The notes beneath the pieces are model-generated. The model was given only the letters and a program-made list of their open reading frames with translations. It searched no databases and had not been told where the DNA came from. Both the position numbers and the translations under genes were made by a program. This document shows, one piece after another, positions 1 to 5,471 of a DNA stretch of 5,471 bases (the first letter of the stretch is position 1; every line of letters begins with the position of its first letter). Origin of the DNA: Promethearchaeota archaeon (lineage in GTDB: Archaea > Asgardarchaeota > Lokiarchaeia > Sigyniarchaeales > SOKP01); NCBI GenBank assembly GCA_019057355.1, contig DXJM01000334.1, positions 1 to 5,471 of the forward strand, written 5' to 3'.

Positions 1-2
1 AA

Positions 3-296
3 ATGGTAAAAGAATTTAAAGTGTTTAATTTCAAAAAAAATTATAGATTTTTTTATTATTTTTCATTTTATTCTTTTACCATTTACATCTTCCATTATTT
101 CTTGGTTTATTTATTCCTTCATATGTTAGACATGTATTTATTCTTCCTTTTTTTTGGCATCACGGTAGCTCTAATGGGAATATTATTAAAGGCAACTCAT
201 GACAAATTTGGATGGAAATTTTCTATTAAAGCGATTATTGGAAGGGCGAGTTTTGAAATTGCTAAAAGAATTCAATCAAGGCAAATCAATTTGTAA
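3..296 (+). CDS. C-terminal end of a polytopic membrane protein, probably acyltransferase-like (partial)
   Basis: This is the last 97 codons of a gene that almost certainly begins left of the window. The frame is open to the first base, and the methionine at position 3 is probably internal. Two hydrophobic segments are visible, about residues 14-40 and 42-64, followed by a basic, helical, probably cytoplasmic tail (about 68-97). The stretch YSFTIYIFHYFLVYLFL resembles the last helices of membrane acyltransferases (the acyltransferase-3, DUF1624/heparan-alpha-glucosaminide N-acetyltransferase-like and DUF418 groups), which often carry a 'YSLTIYLxHY' pattern near the C-terminus. Such proteins acetylate or acylate sugars or lipids at the membrane. 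The catalytic part lies outside the window, so the family call is an inference. A free-standing small two-helix membrane protein is the alternative. The gene converges on the next one, with only 39 bp between the stops. Confidence 0.55.
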   Translation: MVKEFKVFNFKKNYRFFYYFSFYSFTIYIFHYFLVYLFLHMLDMYLFFLFFGITVALMGILLKATHDKFGWKFSIKAIIGRASFEIAKRIQSRQINL

Positions 297-317
297 AAGA
301 AAGTAAACAAGATAAAT

Positions 318-325
318 AAAAAAAA
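318..325 (-). terminator. Oligo-T terminator after the 526-aa gene
   Basis: A run of eight A on the plus strand reads as T8 on the minus strand, beginning about 10 nt after the stop codon of the leftward gene. Archaeal RNA polymerase commonly terminates at such oligo-T tracts without a strong hairpin. It lies in the 39-bp gap between convergent genes, which fits the role. In AT-rich DNA such runs also arise by chance. Confidence 0.4.
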
Positions 326-335
326 GAGTTCATTA

Positions 336-1916
336 TTACCACACTAAGTTGGTAATTATATCTTTCGCTGAAGATGACTCCTTTTTTCCTAATATTTTTT
401 TCATCCGCAAGTCATTTATCGCATCTTCAAGGCGGTTATCGATATTCTTAATATTTTCCATCAAATTATTTTTCTCGGCGTTAGTCTCAACTAGGTTAAT
501 CATGGAATTGTCTTTATTCATTAAATTCTCAAGTTGCTGTCTAAAATTCTCTTTTATCTTCGTGCTGACTACCCTTCCTTTATCAATCAGAATAGGCAAA
601 ACGGGGACTCTCTGTAATGTCCGGTTAGAGTTTGGATCGACGAAAAAGAACACAAAAATAGGAATTCCAACAATAACTTCTTTTGTTCTTATTTCGATTG
701 TATAGTTTTTGATGAAATTTTGAACATCCGTCATGTCCATGTCTTTTACTCTTTCAATATTATCCAAACATGATTGTTTTTCGTTTTTGATCTTTGCTAC
801 GATGTCCTCTGCTGAAGAAAGGTCTCCTTGCTGGGATCGGTGCTTTTCATCAATTTGTTTCTGGACTTCCCTAATTTTAGTTTCTAAGTCTCTAATTTTT
901 GCTGCTTGAGTCCTTTCATTATCACGAATTTCTGCTAATATTGATTTCTCTACACTAGCTATATCTAATTTATATCTACTAATCGTATTTCCTAATGATC
1001 TGTATTTCAAATCCATATCCTTCACCCCTTCTTGAATCAAGAACCAATCTTTTTTTTCTATTGCTGTTTTAATTTTGTCAACGGAACCTTTAAGTGAATT
1101 TAGATCATTATAACAATCTCCAGTTTTATCGCTAATTTTATATTTTCCACTTTTTACCAATTCTTCAGGAGTTTTTTCAAAAGTTCTATTCTTTTCAGCT
1201 TCTAATTCACTATTTAATATTGCTAATTGTTTTTCTTCCTCACTTGTATCAATCCTCTTTCCCCGAATTTTATCAACATCTTGAGCACCTTTTTTAACCC
1301 ATCTTTCACATAATTTTGTAATACTATCACCGAATTCATCAAGCATTTGAGTGTCTTTTTGAGAAATGAATTCATAAATTTCAGGAGCAATTCTTGTTTG
1401 CTCTACACTCTTCGTTATGGACCCACCTTCTAAAATAAAAAAAGGTTCTCCAAAAGAGCTGAGTTTATATTGATTGATAAAAAAATTCTTGAAAAAATCC
1501 ATTTCGCTAGAATTAAATAGTGCTTCTTGAATGACTATATTTCTCTTAAAATATTTTGGTTTTTTTAAGTAAGTTGAATTGTAGGCAGCTAATGACTCAT
1601 AAAAGGAATGGGGATCAGCTCCTTTAATCACATTATTAGGTTTTACAGGTATTTGGGCGAACTTCCCAACGGTGAGTTTCTCTTGCTTATTTCCTAAATA
1701 AGAGCAGACGCAAGCTCGATTTTCATTTAATGGAATTAATTTAACAGGCCAAAAACATGTTATTATGCGATTCACTTTTCCAAGTTTTTTTATTTTTTTT
1801 CCTAATATGTCTATACATTCGATTAAAGCCATGGCCAATTCATTGAGTAAGGTCGCTTTAGATCTAGCAGGGATAATGTCGCCAAGATTTATTAGATAAG
1901 GTATCACATTTTCCAT
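336..1916 (-). CDS. Unrecognised 526-aa protein with coiled-coil middle and hydrophobic beta-rich insert
   Basis: I do not recognise a named family. Residues 1-210 look globular and mixed alpha/beta, with a hydrophobic FWPVKLIPL stretch near 55-63 and cysteines at 54, 69 and 71 (ACVC). Residues 215-360 are highly charged and mostly helical. The segment from about 315 to 360 (ending IRDLETKIREVQKQIDEKH) has heptad character typical of a coiled coil. Residues 402-448 break the helix pattern: they are rich in V, I, F and P (IVGIPIFVFFFVDPNSN and RVPVLPILID) and are probably beta strands. A second helical segment, about 452-508, follows. There is no signal peptide and no clear transmembrane helix, although FVFFFV is very hydrophobic, so the protein is probably cytoplasmic or membrane-associated. 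The start at 1916 is the only sensible one, with a TATA-like box about 20-28 bp upstream and no good ribosome binding site. The coding call is strong because of length and varied composition. Function is unknown; a structural or scaffolding role is only a guess. Confidence 0.85.
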   Translation of the reverse strand: MENVIPYLINLGDIIPARSKATLLNELAMALIECIDILGKKIKKLGKVNRIITCFWPVKLIPLNENRACVCSYLGNKQEKLTVGKFAQIPVKPNNVIKGADPHSFYESLAAYNSTYLKKPKYFKRNIVIQEALFNSSEMDFFKNFFINQYKLSSFGEPFFILEGGSITKSVEQTRIAPEIYEFISQKDTQMLDEFGDSITKLCERWVKKGAQDVDKIRGKRIDTSEEEKQLAILNSELEAEKNRTFEKTPEELVKSGKYKISDKTGDCYNDLNSLKGSVDKIKTAIEKKDWFLIQEGVKDMDLKYRSLGNTISRYKLDIASVEKSILAEIRDNERTQAAKIRDLETKIREVQKQIDEKHRSQQGDLSSAEDIVAKIKNEKQSCLDNIERVKDMDMTDVQNFIKNYTIEIRTKEVIVGIPIFVFFFVDPNSNRTLQRVPVLPILIDKGRVVSTKIKENFRQQLENLMNKDNSMINLVETNAEKNNLMENIKNIDNRLEDAINDLRMKKILGKKESSSAKDIITNLVW

Positions 1917-1934
1917 TTTTTCGTCACTTTATTG

Positions 1935-1944
1935 TTTTTATATG
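1935..1944 (-). promoter_or_regulatory. TATA-like box for the 526-aa gene
   Basis: The minus strand reads CATATAAAAA here, close to the archaeal TATA consensus. Its centre lies about 23-24 bp before the start codon at 1916, so transcription would begin almost at the ATG and give a leaderless or near-leaderless mRNA. That agrees with the lack of a convincing Shine-Dalgarno sequence; only AGTGA, a weak match, is present nearby. The region is AT-rich, so a chance match is possible. Confidence 0.35.
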
Positions 1945-2073
1945 TTATATTTAGAAGATTGGTTAATTTAATAATTTTCGTGATTATTTGATATAATAAT
2001 TTATCACATTTACTAATGTAAAAAAATGATGGTAAATAAAACCCCATATCGAGATAGTAAAAAAATACATTTT

Positions 2074-2080
2074 TTTATAT
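2074..2080 (+). promoter_or_regulatory. TATA-like box for the small membrane protein gene
   Basis: TTTATAT lies about 40 bp before the ATG at 2118. With the usual archaeal TATA-to-start spacing of about 25 bp, the transcript would begin near 2103 and have a leader of about 15 nt. It is in the 201-bp divergent region shared with the leftward gene. The surrounding DNA is AT-rich, so this is weak evidence. Confidence 0.3.
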
Positions 2081-2117
2081 CATAAAATCGAATTATTTTT
2101 TATCAATTTTCAATCAT

Positions 2118-2480
2118 ATGTTAAAATGTTTTAAAATAGGTGTTACAAATTCTCAATATTATCATAGCTCTGAGTCAATTTACATGTGTAATTGGTTTCC
2201 TTACATATTGGATTTATTCCCTATAGCAGACTTGTTTTGGGTCATGCTTACTTTATTTTTAGCATCTATAGGAATACTTAGTTCTCAAAAATTTGGTTTT
2301 ATTTTTTCGATCATTTCTGGTAGTGCCTTGATATTTCTTGGATTACTTGATATTACATTTAACATTCAGAACAATGTTTATTCCAATAAAGTATCTGATA
2401 CCTTTCTACATCTTTTTATAAATATCTTTTGCATGACTTTTGGACCCATTTTCATTATATTTGGAGGATTGAATTTATAA
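2118..2480 (+). CDS. Small three-helix membrane protein of unknown function
   Basis: The 120-residue product has three hydrophobic segments, at about residues 38-54, 59-79 and 97-117. A short polar loop (FNIQNNVYSNKVSD, 81-94) separates the last two. The first 35 residues are polar and aromatic with cysteines at 4 and 24. The segment FPIADLFW (34-41) opens the first helix and SGSALIFLGLLDITFNIQN (67-85) spans the second helix and its exit. This layout is reminiscent of small uncharacterised membrane proteins of archaea, but I cannot name a family. An ATG at 2184 (residue 23) is an alternative start that would keep all three helices. Neither start has a ribosome binding site, and the TATA-like box upstream favours the first. 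The gene is alone on its strand and ends at a probable bidirectional hairpin terminator. It could be a sensor or permease accessory protein, but nothing in the sequence shows that. Confidence 0.7.
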   Translation: MLKCFKIGVTNSQYYHSSESIYMCNWFPYILDLFPIADLFWVMLTLFLASIGILSSQKFGFIFSIISGSALIFLGLLDITFNIQNNVYSNKVSDTFLHLFINIFCMTFGPIFIIFGGLNL

Positions 2481-2521
2481 ATCAGGCTTAAAAAGTAATA
2501 TGAGGCATAGTAATTCATTTA

Positions 2522-2545
2522 AAAAACTAAGCAAAAGTAGTTTTT
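2522..2545. terminator. Probable bidirectional hairpin terminator between convergent genes
   Basis: AAAAACTA (2522-2529) and TAGTTTTT (2538-2545) form a perfect 8-bp inverted repeat around an 8-nt loop, AGCAAAAG. On the plus strand the right arm ends in T5. On the minus strand the left arm gives T6. It sits 41 bp after the stop at 2480 and 12 bp after the stop of the leftward methyltransferase remnant, exactly between the two, so it could end transcription from both directions. The stem is AT-rich and only moderately stable. Confidence 0.5.
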
Positions 2546-2557
2546 AGAATTTGCCAT

Positions 2558-2932
2558 TTAGATATTAGTTTTTTCAGCAAAAATGTAGCGTAGAATATGG
2601 ACATGTTTGCTATTTTCACCGTGTTCTTCTTCATCCTCTATTTTTCCAGTCTTAATGACATTAAACCCTTTAAATTGTTTTATTAAATCATTTTTGGTGA
2701 AATAATGAACAGGCCTTCCTGGTTTGCTTTCAAAAGTATTTGGTTCTATCATTCTTCCCTTGCCAAAACTGTTTTCATCGTCAGAAAATACCACAAAGAA
2801 AACCGCTCCCTTATTTATTAATTGACCTGTGCAATTTCTTAAAAATAAATCTCTTTCGTCTTTTAAAAATAAATGTAAGACATTAAAACAATAAATTGAG
2901 TGTATTTTTGATTTTTTCTTTTTGATTGAAAT
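2558..2932 (-). pseudogene. C-terminal half of a class I SAM-dependent methyltransferase (5'-truncated remnant)
   Basis: The frame from the stop at 2933-2935 down to 2558 encodes 124 residues that read as the second half of a methyltransferase. IYCFNVLHLFL (about 13-23) matches the strand and helix that follow the substrate-side acidic motif. LINKGAVFFVVFS (about 38-50) is the 'gGxxxxxxfs' strand. EPNTF, GRPVHYFT and EEEHGE...HVHILRYIFAEK are the typical C-terminal end of a TehB/type-11-like archaeal group, as I recall it. The N-terminal half with the glycine-rich SAM-binding motif is missing. Similarity stops abruptly at about residue 11, in a lysine-rich stretch. There is no ATG, and the only alternative start, GTG at 2794, lies inside the domain and would give 78 residues. 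I found no motif I in the other minus-strand frames of the 300 bp upstream. I therefore call it a decayed or truncated gene that cannot bind SAM alone. A sequencing or assembly error could also explain it. Confidence 0.65.
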
Positions 2933-2942
2933 TTAAATATCT

Positions 2943-3185
2943 CTAATTGCATACCGACGAAAACTCTGGATATGTCAATTCTTTTAATGTCGGAAGAGAT
3001 GAATTGATTTCCTTTGCATAAAAATCGTCTTTTTGTTCATTTTCAATAGGAAAATTGATGTAATTGATCATTCTTGAACACTCTTTTTTTTCCGACAAAT
3101 TTCGCGTTGGCATAGATGTGGATTTTGTCGTCCTTAGTTCAAAGATTTTTAATTTTTGATTCATTATTTTAATTCTAAAATTCAC
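2943..3185 (-). CDS. Doubtful 80-codon ORF upstream of the methyltransferase remnant
   Basis: This open frame runs from a GTG at 3185, or from a more likely ATG at 3164 (73 codons), to a TAG at 2943. The product is hydrophilic, rich in K, E, S, T and N, with no membrane segment, no signal peptide and no domain I recognise. It ends about 10 bp before the start of the methyltransferase-like frame and is in a different frame, so it could be the replaced or scrambled upstream end of that gene. It shows no SAM-binding motif. A second reading frame of the same DNA also has protein-like stretches (for example DDKIHIYANAKFVGKKRVF), so the choice of frame is unsure. It faces away from the kinase gene, with 71 bp between the starts. 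It is a weak call: either a small orphan gene, a gene remnant or chance. Confidence 0.25.
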   Translation of the reverse strand: MNFRIKIMNQKLKIFELRTTKSTSMPTRNLSEKKECSRMINYINFPIENEQKDDFYAKEINSSLPTLKELTYPEFSSVCN

Positions 3186-3236
3186 TCAATTCTTTTATTA
3201 TTTTCTTAGATCTTTAAGTTGGCTAAAAAATTGAGA

Positions 3237-3244
3237 TTATATAT
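3237..3244 (+). promoter_or_regulatory. TATA-like box upstream of the kinase gene
   Basis: TTATATAT lies only 12-20 bp before the ATG at 3257. With usual archaeal spacing, transcription would start near 3265-3268, which is downstream of that ATG but upstream of the in-frame ATG at 3281. If this box is used, the kinase would begin at its ninth codon. Weak support, as the DNA is AT-rich. Confidence 0.3.
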
Positions 3245-3256
3245 TTTTTAAGAGCT

Positions 3257-5077
3257 ATGACTTTACCACTCAATGAAACAATGAGTTGTTTCTTTAGTCT
3301 TGTTTTAATTTTTGTTTTTATTGAAATAGGATTAAAGATAACTATAAAATGTTTTAAATATAAAATAAAAACCCCCCTTTATATGGGATTGTCTTGGATA
3401 GGAGTATCACAATTCTGGATGAGTTCATTTCTCAACCCTTTTCTGATTTTAACGAATTTATCTATTGACGGTCTTTCAGCAGAAATGTATTATTTTGTGA
3501 ATTTTTCATTGATCTCTTTAACATTGTTTTTATATACGACGGCTATTACCAATTACGTATTGGAAAAATACCAGAGATATCTTCAATTATTTATATTAGC
3601 ACTGGTTTTACCTTTTCAGATATTGAAATTTTACTTTTTACGTACTAATCCTTCATTCCTCATTCAAAAACCAGAACCTAACATGGTTATTTATTCTACT
3701 TTTACGAGTGTTTATTTATTGATATTTATTTTATATTTTGTGATATTTGGGTACATTTTATCCATATTATCGTTTAAATCCTTGATAAAAGAAACCAGGT
3801 TTAAAGGCAAATTGCTTTTTATAGCATTTTCCTTATTCTTAATTGGTGCAATTATGGATACCCTTGAAATGGGGCTCCTCCTTGATTTTATTGATCGATT
3901 AATTCTAATTTTTTCTGTTATTTTTTTCTATTATGGTTTTATTATACCAAATGATATAACCGAACGAATGATCGCTGAAAAATTGATAAGGGAAAGCGAA
4001 AAAAGATTCCGATCGACATTTGAACAAGCCGCTGTTGGAATGGCCCATGTTGCCTTAGAAGGGCCATTTTTGAGAGTAAATAAAAAATTTTGCGAAATAA
4101 TAGGCTCTTCTACAAAAGAACTCCTTTCTAAATCAATTCACGATCTCAATCTTACTGAGCAACCTTTAGAAAAGGATCTCATGTTCCAAAAATTAAAACA
4201 AAACAAAATTTCACTGTATGACACTGAAAAAAAATATATTAAACAAGATGGAACTTTCTCATGGATTAAAATAACGGCTTCTAATTTGCTTGATTCGAAA
4301 AAAAGAATAAAATACTTTATTTTTGTTATACAAGACATATCTGATAAGAAAAAGGCAGAAGAACAGTTAGAACTATCTGAAAAAAACTTTAGAGATGCTT
4401 ATAATAATGCAGAGCTTTATAAAGACATCTTTGTTCATGATATCTCAAATATTTTACAGAACATCTGGAGTGCAGATGACCTCTTGAATTTTTACAAAGA
4501 AAAAAGCGATGAATCTGATGTAAAATCGTTAATCAATATAATAAATATCCAAGTAATTCGGGGGGCAATGTTAATCTCAAACATCCGAAATCTATCAAAA
4601 TTAGAGCGAGGAAATATCGAAAAAAAGCAGATAAATATCATTAATGTCTTAAAAGATGCGATCGAATTCATTGAAAGTACGTTTAAACAATTTAATCTTA
4701 AAATAGAAATAGAATATAAAGAATTCGTTCTTAATACTGATGCTAATGATTTACTCTTAGAGATTTTTAATAATATTCTTATAAATGCCATCCGACATAA
4801 CAAAAATGAATGCTCTGAAATATTAATCAATGTATTCTCTGAAAATAACTACATTAAAATTCAATTTATTGATAATGGGGTTGGTGTTGATGATTCTCGC
4901 AAAGAAATCATTTTTCAAAGAGAAAAAAGCGAAATTCATAAAAACAATACCGGTTTAGGGTTATCGGTAACAAAAAAAATAATAGAATCTTACAAAGGAA
5001 GGATATGGGTTGAAGACCGTGTATTTGGGGATTATTCGAAGGGAAGCATGTTTATAATTACCTTGCCAAAAACTTGA
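3257..5077 (+). CDS. Membrane-bound PAS sensor histidine kinase with seven-helix N-terminus
   Basis: The 606-residue product is a complete sensor kinase. About seven hydrophobic segments fill residues 1-230 (near 11-30, 41-66, 77-97, 107-127, 147-172, 184-204 and 211-230), as in kinases with an N-terminal 7TM sensor region. A PAS domain with its PAC end follows (about 249-365; FEQAAVGMAHV, FLRVN, QDGTFSWIKI, FVIQDISDKKKAEEQL). A helical linker leads to the dimerisation domain with H-box FVHDISNIL; His394 is the expected phosphate acceptor. The ATPase domain keeps the N box (Asn506 and Asn510 in NNILINAIRHN), the G1 box (DNGVGV, Asp539) and the G2 box (TGLGLS, 565-570), so it should be active. 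It would autophosphorylate in response to a membrane or cytoplasmic signal and pass phosphate to a response regulator, but none is encoded here and no receiver domain is fused. The ligand is unknown. The start is uncertain: ATG 3257 or ATG 3281 (Met9), neither with a ribosome binding site. Confidence 0.93.
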   Translation: MTLPLNETMSCFFSLVLIFVFIEIGLKITIKCFKYKIKTPLYMGLSWIGVSQFWMSSFLNPFLILTNLSIDGLSAEMYYFVNFSLISLTLFLYTTAITNYVLEKYQRYLQLFILALVLPFQILKFYFLRTNPSFLIQKPEPNMVIYSTFTSVYLLIFILYFVIFGYILSILSFKSLIKETRFKGKLLFIAFSLFLIGAIMDTLEMGLLLDFIDRLILIFSVIFFYYGFIIPNDITERMIAEKLIRESEKRFRSTFEQAAVGMAHVALEGPFLRVNKKFCEIIGSSTKELLSKSIHDLNLTEQPLEKDLMFQKLKQNKISLYDTEKKYIKQDGTFSWIKITASNLLDSKKRIKYFIFVIQDISDKKKAEEQLELSEKNFRDAYNNAELYKDIFVHDISNILQNIWSADDLLNFYKEKSDESDVKSLINIINIQVIRGAMLISNIRNLSKLERGNIEKKQINIINVLKDAIEFIESTFKQFNLKIEIEYKEFVLNTDANDLLLEIFNNILINAIRHNKNECSEILINVFSENNYIKIQFIDNGVGVDDSRKEIIFQREKSEIHKNNTGLGLSVTKKIIESYKGRIWVEDRVFGDYSKGSMFIITLPKT

Positions 5078-5132
5078 ATTACTAGCCATGCAAGATTACG
5101 ATTTTTCTAGAGCCTGCTCATAGTTTTAAGAA

Positions 5133-5159
5133 AATTTTAATTCCTCTTCCTTTAAAATT
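5133..5159 (+). terminator. Possible terminator hairpin after the kinase gene
   Basis: AATTTTAA (5133-5140) and TTAAAATT (5152-5159) form a perfect 8-bp inverted repeat with a pyrimidine-only loop, TTCCTCTTCCT. It begins 56 nt after the kinase stop. The stem is entirely A/T and therefore weak. T runs at 5196-5200 and 5207-5213 are alternative termination points. Confidence 0.25.
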
Positions 5160-5227
5160 CCAAGAGATTAGCACGATTTTATTCCCATAACTATATTTTT
5201 AATAAATTTTTTTAAAAAACAATTGAA

Positions 5228-5410
5228 TCAGAATGTCCCAGCTACCATTGAACGTATCATTTTCCCTTTAAGGAAAAATTGAAATTTTTCACTATTTTCA
5301 TAAAATAACATGTTGAGAATCCCAAATCTACTTGTATTAAAAAATATTTCGACTAATTTGATTTTCTCAATTGAAGAAAAAGGATTTATGAATAATAAGA
5401 TATATGTTTT
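5228..5410 (-). other. Possible protein remnant, unverified
   Basis: One minus-strand frame is open for 60 codons between TAA at 5411-5413 and TGA at 5228-5230, but its only ATG (5311) leaves 27 codons. Its middle reads IEKIKLVEIFFNTSRFGILN, which loosely resembles the first helices of archaeal winged-helix regulators (pattern 'lxxlxNptRxxILxxL'). No recognition helix or wing follows. The same frame is also open upstream of the TAA to the window edge, so a decayed gene entering from the right is conceivable. Chance is the simpler explanation. Confidence 0.15.
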
Positions 5411-5471
5411 TTAATATTTTATTAATGTCCTTGTTTTTGTCTTTATTCGTTTAGATTTTGGATTTTCTGAG

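Larger units (their letters stand above)
5078..5471. other. 394-bp downstream region without a confident gene
   Basis: All six frames are broken into short pieces. The plus strand offers only a 15-codon hydrophobic ORF from the ATG at 5404, ending at TAG before the edge, and a start-less frame running off the right edge. On the minus strand one frame is open at the right edge for 19 codons and stops at 5411-5413. After that stop the same frame is open to 5231 (listed separately). The region holds two AT-rich inverted repeats (5133-5159 and 5273-5290) and T-rich tracts near 5196-5213, one or more of which probably end the kinase transcript. Confidence 0.6.

Noticed and set aside
349..705. 118-codon plus-strand ORF
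   Set aside because: It lies entirely opposite the 526-aa gene. Its S/F/I-rich product looks like the antisense reading of a K/E/N-rich coding strand.
2006..2019. Small inverted repeat ACATT-TACT-AATGT in the divergent promoter region
   Set aside because: Five-bp arms are expected often by chance in DNA this AT-rich, and the position does not match either TATA-like box.
2839..2874. Direct repeat TTAAAAATAAAT at 2839-2850 and 2863-2874
   Set aside because: The two copies are 24 bp apart, in frame, and both encode LFL followed by K or R within the methyltransferase helix. Coding and base composition explain it, so it was not called an operator or repeat element.
4138..4338. 66-codon minus-strand ORF
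   Set aside because: It is antisense to the PAS domain of the kinase, whose frame is clearly the coding one.
4492..4830. 112-codon minus-strand ORF
   Set aside because: It is antisense to the dimerisation and ATPase domains of the kinase, with no recognisable domain.
5207..5219. TTTTTTTAAAAAA palindromic run
   Set aside because: It is simple low-complexity AT sequence. It might help termination but was not given its own feature.
5411..5470. Minus-strand frame open at the right edge (19 codons, then TAA)
   Set aside because: It is too short to call as a partial gene, and the residues show no recognisable motif.

Overview
The window is a strongly AT-rich (roughly 30% G+C), gene-sparse stretch that looks archaeal, most likely from an Asgard archaeon of the Lokiarchaeia type. 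This is inferred from three things. The starts have no convincing Shine-Dalgarno sequences but have TATA-like boxes close upstream. The gene ends carry oligo-T tracts. The histidine kinase has a style familiar from the many PAS kinases of those archaea: a seven-helix membrane N-terminus, an H-box reading HDISNILQN, and a following 'RGAMLISNIRNLSKLE' helix. No rRNA, tRNA, CRISPR array or insertion sequence was seen.

Layout from left to right. (1) Positions 1-296 (+) hold the last 97 residues of a polytopic membrane protein that resembles the end of an acyltransferase family. (2) Positions 336-1916 (-) hold an unrecognised 526-residue protein with a globular N-terminus, a long helical or coiled-coil middle and a hydrophobic, probably beta-rich insert. 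It converges on gene 1. (3) A 201-bp divergent promoter region separates it from a small three-helix membrane protein (2118-2480, +). (4) A hairpin at 2522-2545 probably ends transcription from both sides. (5) Positions 2558-2932 (-) encode the C-terminal half of a class I SAM-dependent methyltransferase with no start codon and no SAM-binding motif, so it is probably a decayed or truncated gene. A doubtful 80-codon ORF lies directly upstream of it (2943-3185, -). (6) Positions 3257-5077 (+) hold a complete membrane-bound PAS sensor histidine kinase with no partner response regulator in view. (7) The last 394 bp carry no confident gene, only AT-rich hairpins and one possible protein remnant on the minus strand.

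The genes do not form an operon: each points away from or toward its neighbour and appears to be transcribed alone. The common theme is the membrane (three of the intact or partial genes), but nothing links them into one pathway. The points most worth following up are the unfamiliar coiled-coil protein, the headless methyltransferase and the choice of start for the kinase. No clear new multi-gene system is visible.
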